Source of the DNA: Ruminococcus sp.
GTDB taxonomy: Bacteria > Bacillota > Clostridia > Oscillospirales > Acutalibacteraceae
DNA: 64,000 nucleotides
Assembly: GCA_023665555.1 (NCBI GenBank)
Contig: JAMPDR010000001.1
Coordinates: 1 to 64,000 of the forward strand
Reading direction: 5' to 3'
Part shown: positions 36,701-44,052 of the stretch, piece by piece
How positions within the stretch are numbered: the first letter of the stretch is position 1
Layout of the letters: each line of letters starts with the position of its first letter
Made by a program: the position numbers and the translations under genes
Notes under the pieces: model-generated
The model's input: only the letters and a program-made list of their open reading frames with translations
What the model was told of the DNA's origin: nothing
Database searches by the model: none

Positions 36701-39700
36701 GCTATCTTGTCGTCTTTACCTATAACTTTTACAGCTCTTGTCATCAATGCTATTATTCCAACGAAAGCTAAAATCCCAACTCCACCTTTAATCAAATCTT
36801 CGTCAGGAATCTTAGCTATAAGTTTTATTACAGCTATCATCAAAAGCATCGAAGTTGACATTTTAATAAGCATGTTGCCAAGATCTTTCAAACCATCTCC
36901 ACTTAACTTGGATACAGCAGTAAGTGCAGCGATAACTCCTGTAAAAGCAATAATAGTTCCACCGCCTTTAGCAATGTCTTTTGGATCCATACCGGAAATA
37001 AGCTTCATGACGACCACAAACGTAAGCATTGTAGAAGCCATTTTAGAAACTGCTTTTCCTGCTTTATCAATATTACCCGAAGCTTTTCCTATTCCGCCAT
37101 AAATGGCCAAAATACCTGCTATAGCAATAACTATAGCAGTGAGACCTTCAATACCCTGTCTGTATTTTTCAGGTTCCATTGAACCAATATTTTTCAAGGC
37201 TTTGGTTATAAGGAGAATCGACGTTGACATAGCTAACAAAGCAAGTGAAAACTTACCAAAATCGGTTGCTTTGTCAGATCCGAATTTTCCAATAACAACT
37301 GAAATAACACCTATAATCGCACCCAATGCGGCAATTGCACCAACTGCTCCCCATAGTTTCTTAGGCTCAATCAACGACAACACCGCAACAGAACCTGCTA
37401 ATATAGCAATCGCTACTGCAATATTCTTTATACCTTTAGTTTTTAACTCGAATGAAAAAGATTTTATAGCTTTAGCAGTATTTTTCAATATTTTATTGAT
37501 ATTCTTTGTAGAGATATTTATAACAGTGCTGGCACTTTTGAATATATCACTCAGGCTGTAAATCGGACTTGCAAATTTACCTATTGCATCGCCGAGTTTC
37601 TTCATGACAACAATTAGACCGACACCTATTCCGCCTGCAAGAACTGAGTTCCAATTAATGTTTCCAAGTATTTCCTTGAATTTGGAGCCGACACCCTTTA
37701 AAACTTCAGTAACTTTTGAAATTTTGCTCTTTACACCGTTAACCAAACCATCTATAGCATTTTCTCCGACTTCATGCATTTCTGTAGACGGAGAATGAAT
37801 ACCCAAAACATCTTTGATTGTTTGCAATATTTTCTTGCCAACATCGGCTATGACACTAAATAACGTCTTACTTCCGTCATTTAAGCCTTCTATAAAACCA
37901 TCTATGATGTTCTTACCGATTGCTTTGGTACCTGCAACAGAGTCGTTAAACGATTCCAACAATTCTGCAACCATAGGAATTTGTTTAATTGCATCAATAA
38001 ACTCCAGTATTTTTGCTTTAAACTTGTCCAGTTTATCGAGTATGTTATCCCATGTAAAAGCTTCTTTGAACTCTTTGATTGTATTAACAACAGCGGGAAA
38101 TTCTTTGAATTTTTTGAGAAACCCGGATGATGACTCAAGGATTTTATTGAATCCCTTTGCTATAGGATTGGTTTCCAATACGAAATTTCTGAACCAACCC
38201 AACAGATCACCAATTGAGGCGGTTATATCTAAAATGTCGATATCTACTAATCCTAAGATTTTACTAAGCGTTTTAAATGCAATTCTTAAAGCTCCGCCGG
38301 TAATGGTTCTGACCAAGTCAAGAATCGCAAATACGCCTTTAAATGTTCTCTTAAGTTTATCAGCTTTTTCGTCGGTAATCTCCAGATATGTAGTAAACTT
38401 ATGAAAAGCCGCTACAATATTATAGAGTTGGTCAGACGTCATCGGTTTAAAAAATTCTCGCCATGCCTTACCGATTGCCGATAAAGAAGTCGAAATACTC
38501 GTAAAAATATTACCAAAGGAACCTAATAATAATTCCTTACCACTAGGCTTAGCTAAACTTTCAATAAGTTCGTTAAGAGGCGTACCCGTCTTCTCTGCTT
38601 CCTCAGCTAGTTTTTTAAATTGTTTTATCTGCTCTTTGGTATAGCCGATATTCTTAAGTTCATCATCGGAAAGGCTTGCCATGGCTTTAGTAAGCTCTTC
38701 GGCACTTAAAGTACAATTATTCCATGTGTGACCGTTACGTTCCCAAATATAATTTACAAGGCCTTGCACCGTGGCATATTTATAGCCTGCTTCTGTAAGA
38801 GTTTTAACTCTGGCTTCACCGTTACCAAAATCGCCACGAATAACCTGTCGTACAACTTTGTTGAAATACTCTACCTTATCAGTAATAGTATCGGTAGCAT
38901 CTCCCGCTGACTTCGCAGACGTTGCAAATTTCTTGAGCGTTTGAACAATAAGACTTGTGGAAAGCTTGCCATTCTTAAAGGCGTCGGCAAGAGAGTCTTC
39001 TTTCTTGATAATTTTGTCAATTGCTATACCGCTTTCTTTTGCAACTTCCTTAAGTTTAGACTCAAAACTTGAAGTAGATATACCTGCTTTTTCAAGTTTC
39101 TTAGTAAATTCATCCCATTTTGCATTTTCTGCAAACGTTCCTTTTAATAGCTTATTGATTTTATCAATAGGAGTAACGAATATATCATATAATTCTTCAG
39201 CTACATTTGTCCACAAATCCTTCGACACTAAATAGTCACCAAATATAGTTTCAAAAATATTTGCCCATTTTGTACTGGCGGCATCTTTTACAGAGTCAAT
39301 AGCTTCTTGAAATGTTTTAGCTTCCTGACCGGCTCTAAACGATTTTTCACCAAATTCCATCGTTTTATCAGTTAACTCTTTAAACATTGATGTCAAATCT
39401 TTTACCGATACTCCTGTCTCATTAGAAAGCTCCTTCATATTAAGGGTGCCTTCTCTATAGCTATCCATTGCATCTAAAATTTGAGATGCTGACATTTCAG
39501 TTTCATCGCTAACTTTATAAAGCTTGTTTGTAAACTCTCCATACATATCTAGTGTTTTCATAAGAACATCGTTGGTAAACCAAGAATCTGACAAAGTAGT
39601 ATTGAATGTTGAAATTGATACAGCGTGTCCCTTTAAGGTTTTAAATGTTCCGTCAGACTGCTTTTTTAAGGTACCCATAGCAGCAGCCGTTTCCATAGCC

Positions 39701-40413
39701 GTTTGTTTAAATTCAGCTGTTGCCATATTAACATTTTCTATGCTTTTCCAATCTATCAACTTTACAGAACCAGCTGATAAAGCCTGAGCTATATTATACA
39801 TAGCTCTGCTCGCACTTTGTGCATTAGCACCAGAAATAGCAGCCCAGTTAGCAATACCTTGCATTGCTGTAACTGATTTATCTAAAGCTATGCCGTTCGA
39901 GGTGAATTTACCAATATTAGAAACCATATCAGTAAAATTGTATGATGTTTCATCTGTAAACCAATTTAACTTTTCGAGTTGGCTGTTGACGTATTCCATT
40001 TGCTCGCCGGTATCATTGAACTGACTTGAGGTCGCTGCCATAATAGTCTGAACAGCAGATGTTTTATCTGCGTATTTCTGCCATCCTGATGAAATTTGAT
40101 CCGTACTTAATGACTTCACCAAGTTCTTTCCGGCATCAACAATCGAGTTTGTAATATTTGCAAGAGCGGTTACTCCAACTACTTGCAATGATGAAATTTT
40201 CATTTGCACAGTATCAACGGCATTACTTATATTAGATAAGTCCACATTTTTAGCCGCTGCATTTATACTGTCAAATCCCTTTGCTGCACCTTCCAAGTTC
40301 AGACTTTTTTTCAGCTTGTCAAGTGTAGACATAGATGTTGCAACATTCTGTTCGAACTGCTTATTGTTAAATTGCATCGAAACTACTTTCTCGTCAATTT
40401 CTTTCTTACTCAT
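33721..40413 (-). CDS. Tail tape measure protein
   Basis: The 2,230-residue protein sets tail length and is threaded through the tail tube. The N-terminal tape-measure domain is clear (about 50-240: SGWQKYADKTSAVQTIMAATS, LNWFTDETSYNFTDMVSN, AMQGIANWAAISGANAQSASRAMYN). A central series of about nine repeats, each near 50-65 residues with two hydrophobic helices, covers roughly residues 1000-1560. Its C-terminus has a DINSPSKVFYGIGGYAGQG block. The ATG at 40413 was chosen for GGAGG twelve bases upstream. It is the largest gene in the window. Confidence 0.95.
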   Translation of the reverse strand: MSKKEIDEKVVSMQFNNKQFEQNVATSMSTLDKLKKSLNLEGAAKGFDSINAAAKNVDLSNISNAVDTVQMKISSLQVVGVTALANITNSIVDAGKNLVKSLSTDQISSGWQKYADKTSAVQTIMAATSSQFNDTGEQMEYVNSQLEKLNWFTDETSYNFTDMVSNIGKFTSNGIALDKSVTAMQGIANWAAISGANAQSASRAMYNIAQALSAGSVKLIDWKSIENVNMATAEFKQTAMETAAAMGTLKKQSDGTFKTLKGHAVSISTFNTTLSDSWFTNDVLMKTLDMYGEFTNKLYKVSDETEMSASQILDAMDSYREGTLNMKELSNETGVSVKDLTSMFKELTDKTMEFGEKSFRAGQEAKTFQEAIDSVKDAASTKWANIFETIFGDYLVSKDLWTNVAEELYDIFVTPIDKINKLLKGTFAENAKWDEFTKKLEKAGISTSSFESKLKEVAKESGIAIDKIIKKEDSLADAFKNGKLSTSLIVQTLKKFATSAKSAGDATDTITDKVEYFNKVVRQVIRGDFGNGEARVKTLTEAGYKYATVQGLVNYIWERNGHTWNNCTLSAEELTKAMASLSDDELKNIGYTKEQIKQFKKLAEEAEKTGTPLNELIESLAKPSGKELLLGSFGNIFTSISTSLSAIGKAWREFFKPMTSDQLYNIVAAFHKFTTYLEITDEKADKLKRTFKGVFAILDLVRTITGGALRIAFKTLSKILGLVDIDILDITASIGDLLGWFRNFVLETNPIAKGFNKILESSSGFLKKFKEFPAVVNTIKEFKEAFTWDNILDKLDKFKAKILEFIDAIKQIPMVAELLESFNDSVAGTKAIGKNIIDGFIEGLNDGSKTLFSVIADVGKKILQTIKDVLGIHSPSTEMHEVGENAIDGLVNGVKSKISKVTEVLKGVGSKFKEILGNINWNSVLAGGIGVGLIVVMKKLGDAIGKFASPIYSLSDIFKSASTVINISTKNINKILKNTAKAIKSFSFELKTKGIKNIAVAIAILAGSVAVLSLIEPKKLWGAVGAIAALGAIIGVISVVIGKFGSDKATDFGKFSLALLAMSTSILLITKALKNIGSMEPEKYRQGIEGLTAIVIAIAGILAIYGGIGKASGNIDKAGKAVSKMASTMLTFVVVMKLISGMDPKDIAKGGGTIIAFTGVIAALTAVSKLSGDGLKDLGNMLIKMSTSMLLMIAVIKLIAKIPDEDLIKGGVGILAFVGIIALMTRAVKVIGKDDKIAEMGKTLLAMSTSILLMTVSMKLIAGMSVGEIIKGGAGILALVGVLALMVKMVKVLEEGQSVAKMATTLIAMSVSIGILAGVAMLLSLIDGKGLAKGIAAIAALGGVMSLMIKSTKDAQNCKGNLIVMSVAIGVMAGAVSALSLIDGSKLAGATTALSVLMGMFAILNKASGSMNASVGSLIVMTVAVGALGGILYLLSGLPIESTLGNAAALSILLLSLASSMAIIGNFGSMSATAMASVAVMTLVVGCLAAILGVLAYMNVGSTLEIAASLSLLLISLSASCAILSVVGATGPAAFIGIGALITLVAAVGGLIAGIGALAERFPQLETFLDTGLPLLEKIGYGLGAFCGNIIGGALAGITAGLPEFGENLSAFMENASRFIDGVKGIDESAMHGVKALAQTLLILTGADVISSATKWLTGGTTFEEFGKQLVPFGEQMAKFSESVAGKIDEDAVTAVASAGKIMAEMQSALYGTGGLKQLILGEKDMTAFGTSISAFGIAIVGFADTINGKNISEETIKSAVNAGKLLNSLNQELPAMGGLKQKLLGEQDMAMFGSQIAAFGNAIVGFSQTLTANDGLNQSAIKMAADSGKLMSDLQKALPEKNWLDGKTTLDDFGKTVNNFGKKLIDYSTSVSNLNTGAITTSISTARSLKDFVVELSAVDTSGVNKLSDAISALGNVNTAGLSASVNSKLSEISAAGANITSSLNSGIRSSQSTIFATFSSILGNAIKQIKAKQNDFNKIGSALLNEMSKGIETKKTSVKKTITSSMSTSVEAINEYHDDFYQCGSYLVSGFANGITVNTYIASAKAAAMASAAARAAKEALDINSPSKVFYGIGGYAGQGFVNALNDYQSISYSAGSGIAEYARNGISNAVRRMGEVFNTDIEVNPTIRPVLDLSDVSSGANLMSNMLSLHPSVGVTADTKSISTMMNRRNQNGNGDVVSAIDKLRKDIGKIQPSVQNYIDGITYDDGSNISEAIQTLVQAARMERRR
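35700..37420 (-). repeat. Hydrophobic tandem repeats in the tape measure gene
   Basis: About nine copies of a unit such as TLLAMSTSILLMTVSMKLI, then G-x-x-I-x-K-G, then a second hydrophobic helix (ILALVGVLALMVKMVK), follow one another. Copies differ by many substitutions, so the DNA is not an exact repeat. The units have the length and hydrophobicity of membrane helices. Confidence 0.75.
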
Positions 40414-40787
40414 AGTTTGGTAACCTCCCTCCACGCTTCTTCAGCCAACTTATCAAAAATAGGTTGGATAGCAGGATTGATATAATCTCGTCCCTCTACC
40501 CAACCACCGGTGCCTGTTCCGTGTCCATACTGCAATATAATTGCAATAGGAACACCTTTATTAACATTTGAATTTTTAAAAGTTATTGAAACTGATCCAT
40601 TTTTACGTTCGATTTCGTAATACCAAGATCTTGCTGTAAGACCTGAATCCACAGGTGTAGCGGCGGCAAGAGCTTCCACACCTTCTTTACCATATCGATC
40701 AAGGTCGCCGATTTTCACTACTTCTTTTGCTCTTTCCAAAAAGCTGCTTAATTTGGAGAAATCTCCTTTTTGTTTGAACGTTATCAT
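40410..40787 (-). CDS. HK97 gp10-like phage protein
   Basis: The 125-residue protein has the gp10-family pattern: an N-terminal helix, ATPVDSGLTARSWYYEI with the conserved T-P-x-D-S-G-x-[LT]-x-x-S, and LQYGHGTGTGGWVEGRDYINPA. Family members act at the head-tail interface or in tail completion. It usually lies between the head-closure and major tail genes; here it sits directly before the tape measure, beside the endolysin. Its stop codon overlaps the tape measure start by 4 bases. Confidence 0.78.
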   Translation of the reverse strand: MITFKQKGDFSKLSSFLERAKEVVKIGDLDRYGKEGVEALAAATPVDSGLTARSWYYEIERKNGSVSITFKNSNVNKGVPIAIILQYGHGTGTGGWVEGRDYINPAIQPIFDKLAEEAWREVTKL

Positions 40788-40805
40788 TAAATCAGTCCCT
40801 TTTGT

Positions 40806-41579
40806 TTATTTCTTAAACCCGTGTTTTTCCAATGCTGCAAGAGTCAGCGGTCCGAAATAACCGTCAGCCTTTAAACCCGATCTATTTTGAAATTCTTTGA
40901 CCGCAGCTATGATATTGGGTCCATATGTATTACCAACAGCTTTCGCATTTGTGTAAGACGGAAACACCTTTCTCATGAATGTTGAAATCTTACCTACATT
41001 TGCTGAAACATCTCCCAGTTTGAAATAACCTCTTTCAGGGAAGAACTTGTCCGCAGTAGTTTTTGTAGTTGTTGTTTTAGCTTCATCGGCAACAGCCGGG
41101 TTATAAATAAAGCCGAGGAACTTATACGATGTTCCACAGCCCCAGTTACCGTTTGAACCTTGTTTTCTTGTCTGGTTCCAGAAAGGATTCTTGTTGCCGT
41201 ATCCACTTTCAGAAGTAATAACTTCGGTGGCACTGACAACTTTTTCAACAATTGCTACATGTCCAGCTCCGTCTGATCCGGTTTGAGTAGAGCCTTTAGA
41301 CCAAACCATGCAAGCACCGACTTTCGGAGTTTGTCCAGTATTGCATGAACCCTTATACTGCATAAACTTTTCAGCATTAACAGGTGCAAGATACTTACAA
41401 CATCCGTAACCGCCAATTTCATTAAAACGACCATATGCATATCCAACGCAGTTTGAAAGAACATCACAATCAGGATCTGCCGGATATCCTTTAATTGCAT
41501 TTGAATAGCCACCGTTTACTTTTCTTGTGTAATACTTATTGCCTTTTTTAGGCTTCGTGGTTCTCATAGTGAAAGCCAT
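40806..41579 (-). CDS. CHAP-domain endolysin with peptidoglycan-binding domain
   Basis: The 257-residue protein has an N-terminal CHAP amidase/peptidase domain with the catalytic pair C44 (LSNCVGYAYGRF) and H107 (GAGHVAIVE). After a Thr/Lys linker, a C-terminal PG_binding_1 domain (VKEFQNRSGLKADGYFGPLT) follows. It would cut peptide or amide bonds of host peptidoglycan. There is no signal peptide. It lies in the tail module between the chaperone and gp10-like genes, not beside the holin, so it may be a virion-associated lysin or simply an endolysin gene in an unusual place. GAGGAGG precedes the ATG. Confidence 0.88.
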   Translation of the reverse strand: MAFTMRTTKPKKGNKYYTRKVNGGYSNAIKGYPADPDCDVLSNCVGYAYGRFNEIGGYGCCKYLAPVNAEKFMQYKGSCNTGQTPKVGACMVWSKGSTQTGSDGAGHVAIVEKVVSATEVITSESGYGNKNPFWNQTRKQGSNGNWGCGTSYKFLGFIYNPAVADEAKTTTTKTTADKFFPERGYFKLGDVSANVGKISTFMRKVFPSYTNAKAVGNTYGPNIIAAVKEFQNRSGLKADGYFGPLTLAALEKHGFKK

Positions 41580-41581
41580 GT

Positions 41582-41674
41582 TTATTCCTCCTCATTACAG
41601 ATTTCGCTCATGTCATCTGTATTAAATGTATCCTGTTCGGGAAAATCGGTAATTTCTTCTTTAATATCAATCAT
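41582..41674 (-). CDS. 30-residue acidic phage peptide
   Basis: A short frame, MIDIKEEITDFPEQDTFNTD..., fills the gap between the second chaperone gene and the endolysin. AAAGGA lies nine bases upstream, and its last codons contain the GAGGAGG site of the endolysin gene, which suggests translational coupling. Strongly acidic; no known family. Confidence 0.5.
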   Translation of the reverse strand: MIDIKEEITDFPEQDTFNTDDMSEICNEEE

Positions 41675-41679
41675 TTGTA

Positions 41680-42222
41680 TCATCCTTTCGAATTAAATTT
41701 TCTTCTTCGTTCGGCATTCCAAGCCGCATTTCGGCTCATTATGCTTCGCTTACTTTGCTTCTTAGGCGGAGCGTTCTTTATGCTGCATACTCGGATCAAT
41801 GTGAGCAAACGCGTAAAATGCCATTTCTGACATTCAAGCGGTATGTTCAATGCTATCATCCAGTAATAAATCAGTTCCGCCGTAACTATTTCATGGTTAC
41901 TCTTATCGCTGCCATCTTCACGAAAAGTGGTAGCTGTCATAGAAGTACCCATATATTTGTCTATTTGATCTATGAGATTCGGCGAGAGCGAATAATACAC
42001 ATTCGGGTCGACATTCTGCGTTATGGTCATGCATTTGATATAGTCAATAGCCTCTTCATACGTTAGCTGTTTCTGTGATAAGAATGGCTTTTTCCACTTG
42101 GATTCCCATTTTGAAATCGAAACAAGTGAATGCTCTAACTGTATAGTTCGCTCTTTTACATAGACGAATTGTTCGTTAACTTCGTCCCATAATTCAGTAG
42201 CCGGTATTGTAATCGAGAGCAT
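41680..42222 (-). CDS. Putative tail assembly chaperone (second)
   Basis: The 180-residue helical protein (KWESKWKKPFLSQKQLTYEEAIDYIKCMTI) ends in a very basic tail (KKQSKRSIMSRNAAWNAERRRKF). It sits where the second chaperone gene (gpGT-like) of siphoviruses is found, between the major tail protein region and the tape measure. It has its own GGAGGAG site and is in the same frame as the upstream gene, so no programmed frameshift is needed. Confidence 0.65.
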   Translation of the reverse strand: MLSITIPATELWDEVNEQFVYVKERTIQLEHSLVSISKWESKWKKPFLSQKQLTYEEAIDYIKCMTITQNVDPNVYYSLSPNLIDQIDKYMGTSMTATTFREDGSDKSNHEIVTAELIYYWMIALNIPLECQKWHFTRLLTLIRVCSIKNAPPKKQSKRSIMSRNAAWNAERRRKFNSKG

Positions 42223-42249
42223 TATTCACTCCTCCGTGATCGTTCGGTT

Positions 42250-42654
42250 TTACACATTCGGTGCAGCAATTGACGCAATGGCCGCCTGCTTTGCTCGATC
42301 CTGTACCACCAAGCCGTTAATAAATTCAGCAGCTGCGTTTTCATCCGTTGCCAATTCCATAAACAGTTGAGAATATGCCGGGGTTTGCGAAAATGCGGTT
42401 CGAAGCTCATCGTTCTTGATAAATCTTTTGCCATCGGGGCTTTTTTCGCCGTAGGCTTCAAGAACAATCTTCTTAAATATCTTAACGATCTGCGGACCAT
42501 CAAGTCCTTCCGTGATCTTTTTAATGTTTTCAGTTAATCCGCCCGAAACACCAAGTTCAAGTTCCATGAGTTCAGCTTCTGTGAAATTAAACTGAAAATT
42601 CTCAGTACGTTTAGTACCGTTATAGTCGATATAAGTAATTGCTTTAGTAAACAT
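42250..42654 (-). CDS. Putative tail assembly chaperone (first)
   Basis: The 134-residue protein (AITYIDYNGTKRTENFQFNF, then ELMELELGVSGGLTENIKKI) follows the pattern of the gpG-type chaperones encoded right after the major tail protein. A terminator hairpin separates it from the major tail gene. It ends 27 bases before the second chaperone in the same frame. Confidence 0.7.
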   Translation of the reverse strand: MFTKAITYIDYNGTKRTENFQFNFTEAELMELELGVSGGLTENIKKITEGLDGPQIVKIFKKIVLEAYGEKSPDGKRFIKNDELRTAFSQTPAYSQLFMELATDENAAAEFINGLVVQDRAKQAAIASIAAPNV

Positions 42655-42683
42655 AATTAGTAATCTCCTTTCGATTTACGCAT

Positions 42684-42716
42684 AAAAAAGACCTCACCCT
42701 GTTAAAAGCGAGGTCT
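42684..42716 (-). terminator. Terminator after the major tail protein gene
   Basis: On the minus strand AGACCTC pairs with GAGGTCT across a 14-base loop and is followed by TTTTTT. It would lower expression of chaperone, endolysin and tape measure relative to the abundant tail tube protein. Confidence 0.85.
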
Positions 42717-42737
42717 GAAATATAATATTGTCGCTTA

Positions 42738-43415
42738 TTAATAATCTTCGCTCAGTGAATCAACAGTATCGCCAAAGAGCGCAAAGACTTCATCCGGAAG
42801 CGGCAAACGTGCTTCTTTTTCTTCTGTACCGTAAAGAATATCTTCGAGTTCGGCAAGCTTTACTTTATCCACTTTAGTAGAATCGAACACGATATGTGAA
42901 GTCGGCTTATAGTTCTTTACTGAAACAGGAGTGGTTTCACACTCCCATGACATTGTGGCAGCATTCGGGTTCTCATTGATAGTCTCATTCTCTTTCTCAG
43001 ACGGAGATGCTGTAGCACCATATACAAGATGAAGCTTGTAACCGTAATCCGTACTTTCTTCATCATTGCCGAGGATGGTTCTGTAAGAAAGTCCAAACGG
43101 CTTACGACCCTGCTGACCGATAGTAACGCCTGCGACAACTTCAACAGAGCCGTCACATTCAGCAAATTCATCGGGATAATAGAATGCTTCTAATGTAGCA
43201 CCAAAATCTTCTGCTGCTCTGATGGACAGATATTTAATATTATCAGCGTAAAAAGCTGTCGCCTCGGCACCTGAAGGTTTTTCGGTAATTTTTGAAATAC
43301 CGTTCCATGCAACGCCCTTAGGATATACTCCCTGTTTTTGCTGATAAAGTACGCATTGTTCAACACCGGTTTCAAAAAAACGCTTACCGACGTCATCCCA
43401 TGTAATTCTAGACAT
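42738..43415 (-). CDS. Major tail protein
   Basis: The 225-residue protein (MSRITWDDVGKRFFETGVEQ...) has the phage tail tube signature GKPFGLSYRT-like (RKPFGLSYRTILGN) followed by DYGYKLHLVYGATASPSE and NPNAATMSWECETTPV. It forms the tail tube around the tape measure. A strong AAGGAGG site and a terminator behind the gene suggest high expression. Confidence 0.9.
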   Translation of the reverse strand: MSRITWDDVGKRFFETGVEQCVLYQQKQGVYPKGVAWNGISKITEKPSGAEATAFYADNIKYLSIRAAEDFGATLEAFYYPDEFAECDGSVEVVAGVTIGQQGRKPFGLSYRTILGNDEESTDYGYKLHLVYGATASPSEKENETINENPNAATMSWECETTPVSVKNYKPTSHIVFDSTKVDKVKLAELEDILYGTEEKEARLPLPDEVFALFGDTVDSLSEDY

Positions 43416-43431
43416 TTAATTGTCCTCCTTT

Positions 43432-43734
43432 TTAGTATAATGTAAAAATGTAATGATTTAGATTATCTGATTTAAAGTGTCTTGCAAAACGACATTTAGG
43501 GAACGTTGACACTTTATCTATGATCTCACTGTCCGGATCATAAGTAATGACTGTCACTCTATAGACCTTGTCTTGCTTATAAACCAGATTGTCTGCGTGC
43601 ATGTTCTCAATTGTTTCAAGAGCATACACAATTGCCGGGTAGTTCATCTTTATGGTTGGCGGAGGTTGAAAATAGACATTTCGACTTCCGAGAATTTCTT
43701 CAAACAGTGCTTGAAGTTCAAGTCGTTTCGCCAT
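43432..43734 (-). CDS. Tail completion/terminator-like protein
   Basis: The 100-residue protein (MAKRLELQALFEEILGSRNVYFQPPP...YPAIVYALE) lies just before the major tail protein, where tail terminator proteins are normally encoded. GGGAGG precedes the ATG at 43734; a longer frame from 43785 has no such site. It overlaps the upstream head-closure gene by 17 bases. Confidence 0.7.
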   Translation of the reverse strand: MAKRLELQALFEEILGSRNVYFQPPPTIKMNYPAIVYALETIENMHADNLVYKQDKVYRVTVITYDPDSEIIDKVSTFPKCRFARHFKSDNLNHYIFTLY

Positions 43735-44041
43735 TGTAAATGCCTCCCAACGTAAGTATAAGTCGTGGAAATTGTACTTCCACATTTGTGACTTTCCAGT
43801 TCGTTCCCATAAAGTTCACATATTTGATTAAATGAAAATTATCCACTGCATACGGGTCTGCCAATATACTGATGTCATTTGAAATGTTGATATTATCATT
43901 CAAGTTTTCAGAAGTTTGTAATCTTCTGTTATGCTTGATAAGATCGCCGTAATACATTCTTTCAGTTACTCTATCAGTCCAAATACCCGGACTTGTTTCG
44001 ACCGATTCTGCATACCCAACAGCTCCATAAAATTTAGCCAT
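43718..44041 (-). CDS. Head closure/connector protein
   Basis: The 107-residue protein (MAKFYGAVGYAESVETSPGIW...VTERMYYGDLIKHNRRLQ...ISILADPYA...KVTNVEVQFPRLILTLGGIYNG) is a conserved Firmicute phage neck protein, probably a head-tail joining or head-closure knob. Its start shares the leader ATTTCAAAATG with other genes here. Confidence 0.72.
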   Translation of the reverse strand: MAKFYGAVGYAESVETSPGIWTDRVTERMYYGDLIKHNRRLQTSENLNDNINISNDISILADPYAVDNFHLIKYVNFMGTNWKVTNVEVQFPRLILTLGGIYNGETT

Positions 44042-44052
44042 TTTGAAATTCC

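Noticed and set aside
36152-37561. Long plus-strand open frames over the tape measure gene
   Set aside because: They mirror the Ala/Ile/Leu-rich repeats of the tape measure on the other strand and have no start signals.
42222-42503. A 93-codon overlapping frame as the -1 frameshift extension of the chaperone gene
   Set aside because: The second chaperone is in the frame of the first gene, not of this one. The translation is Arg-rich and lacks homology-like pattern.
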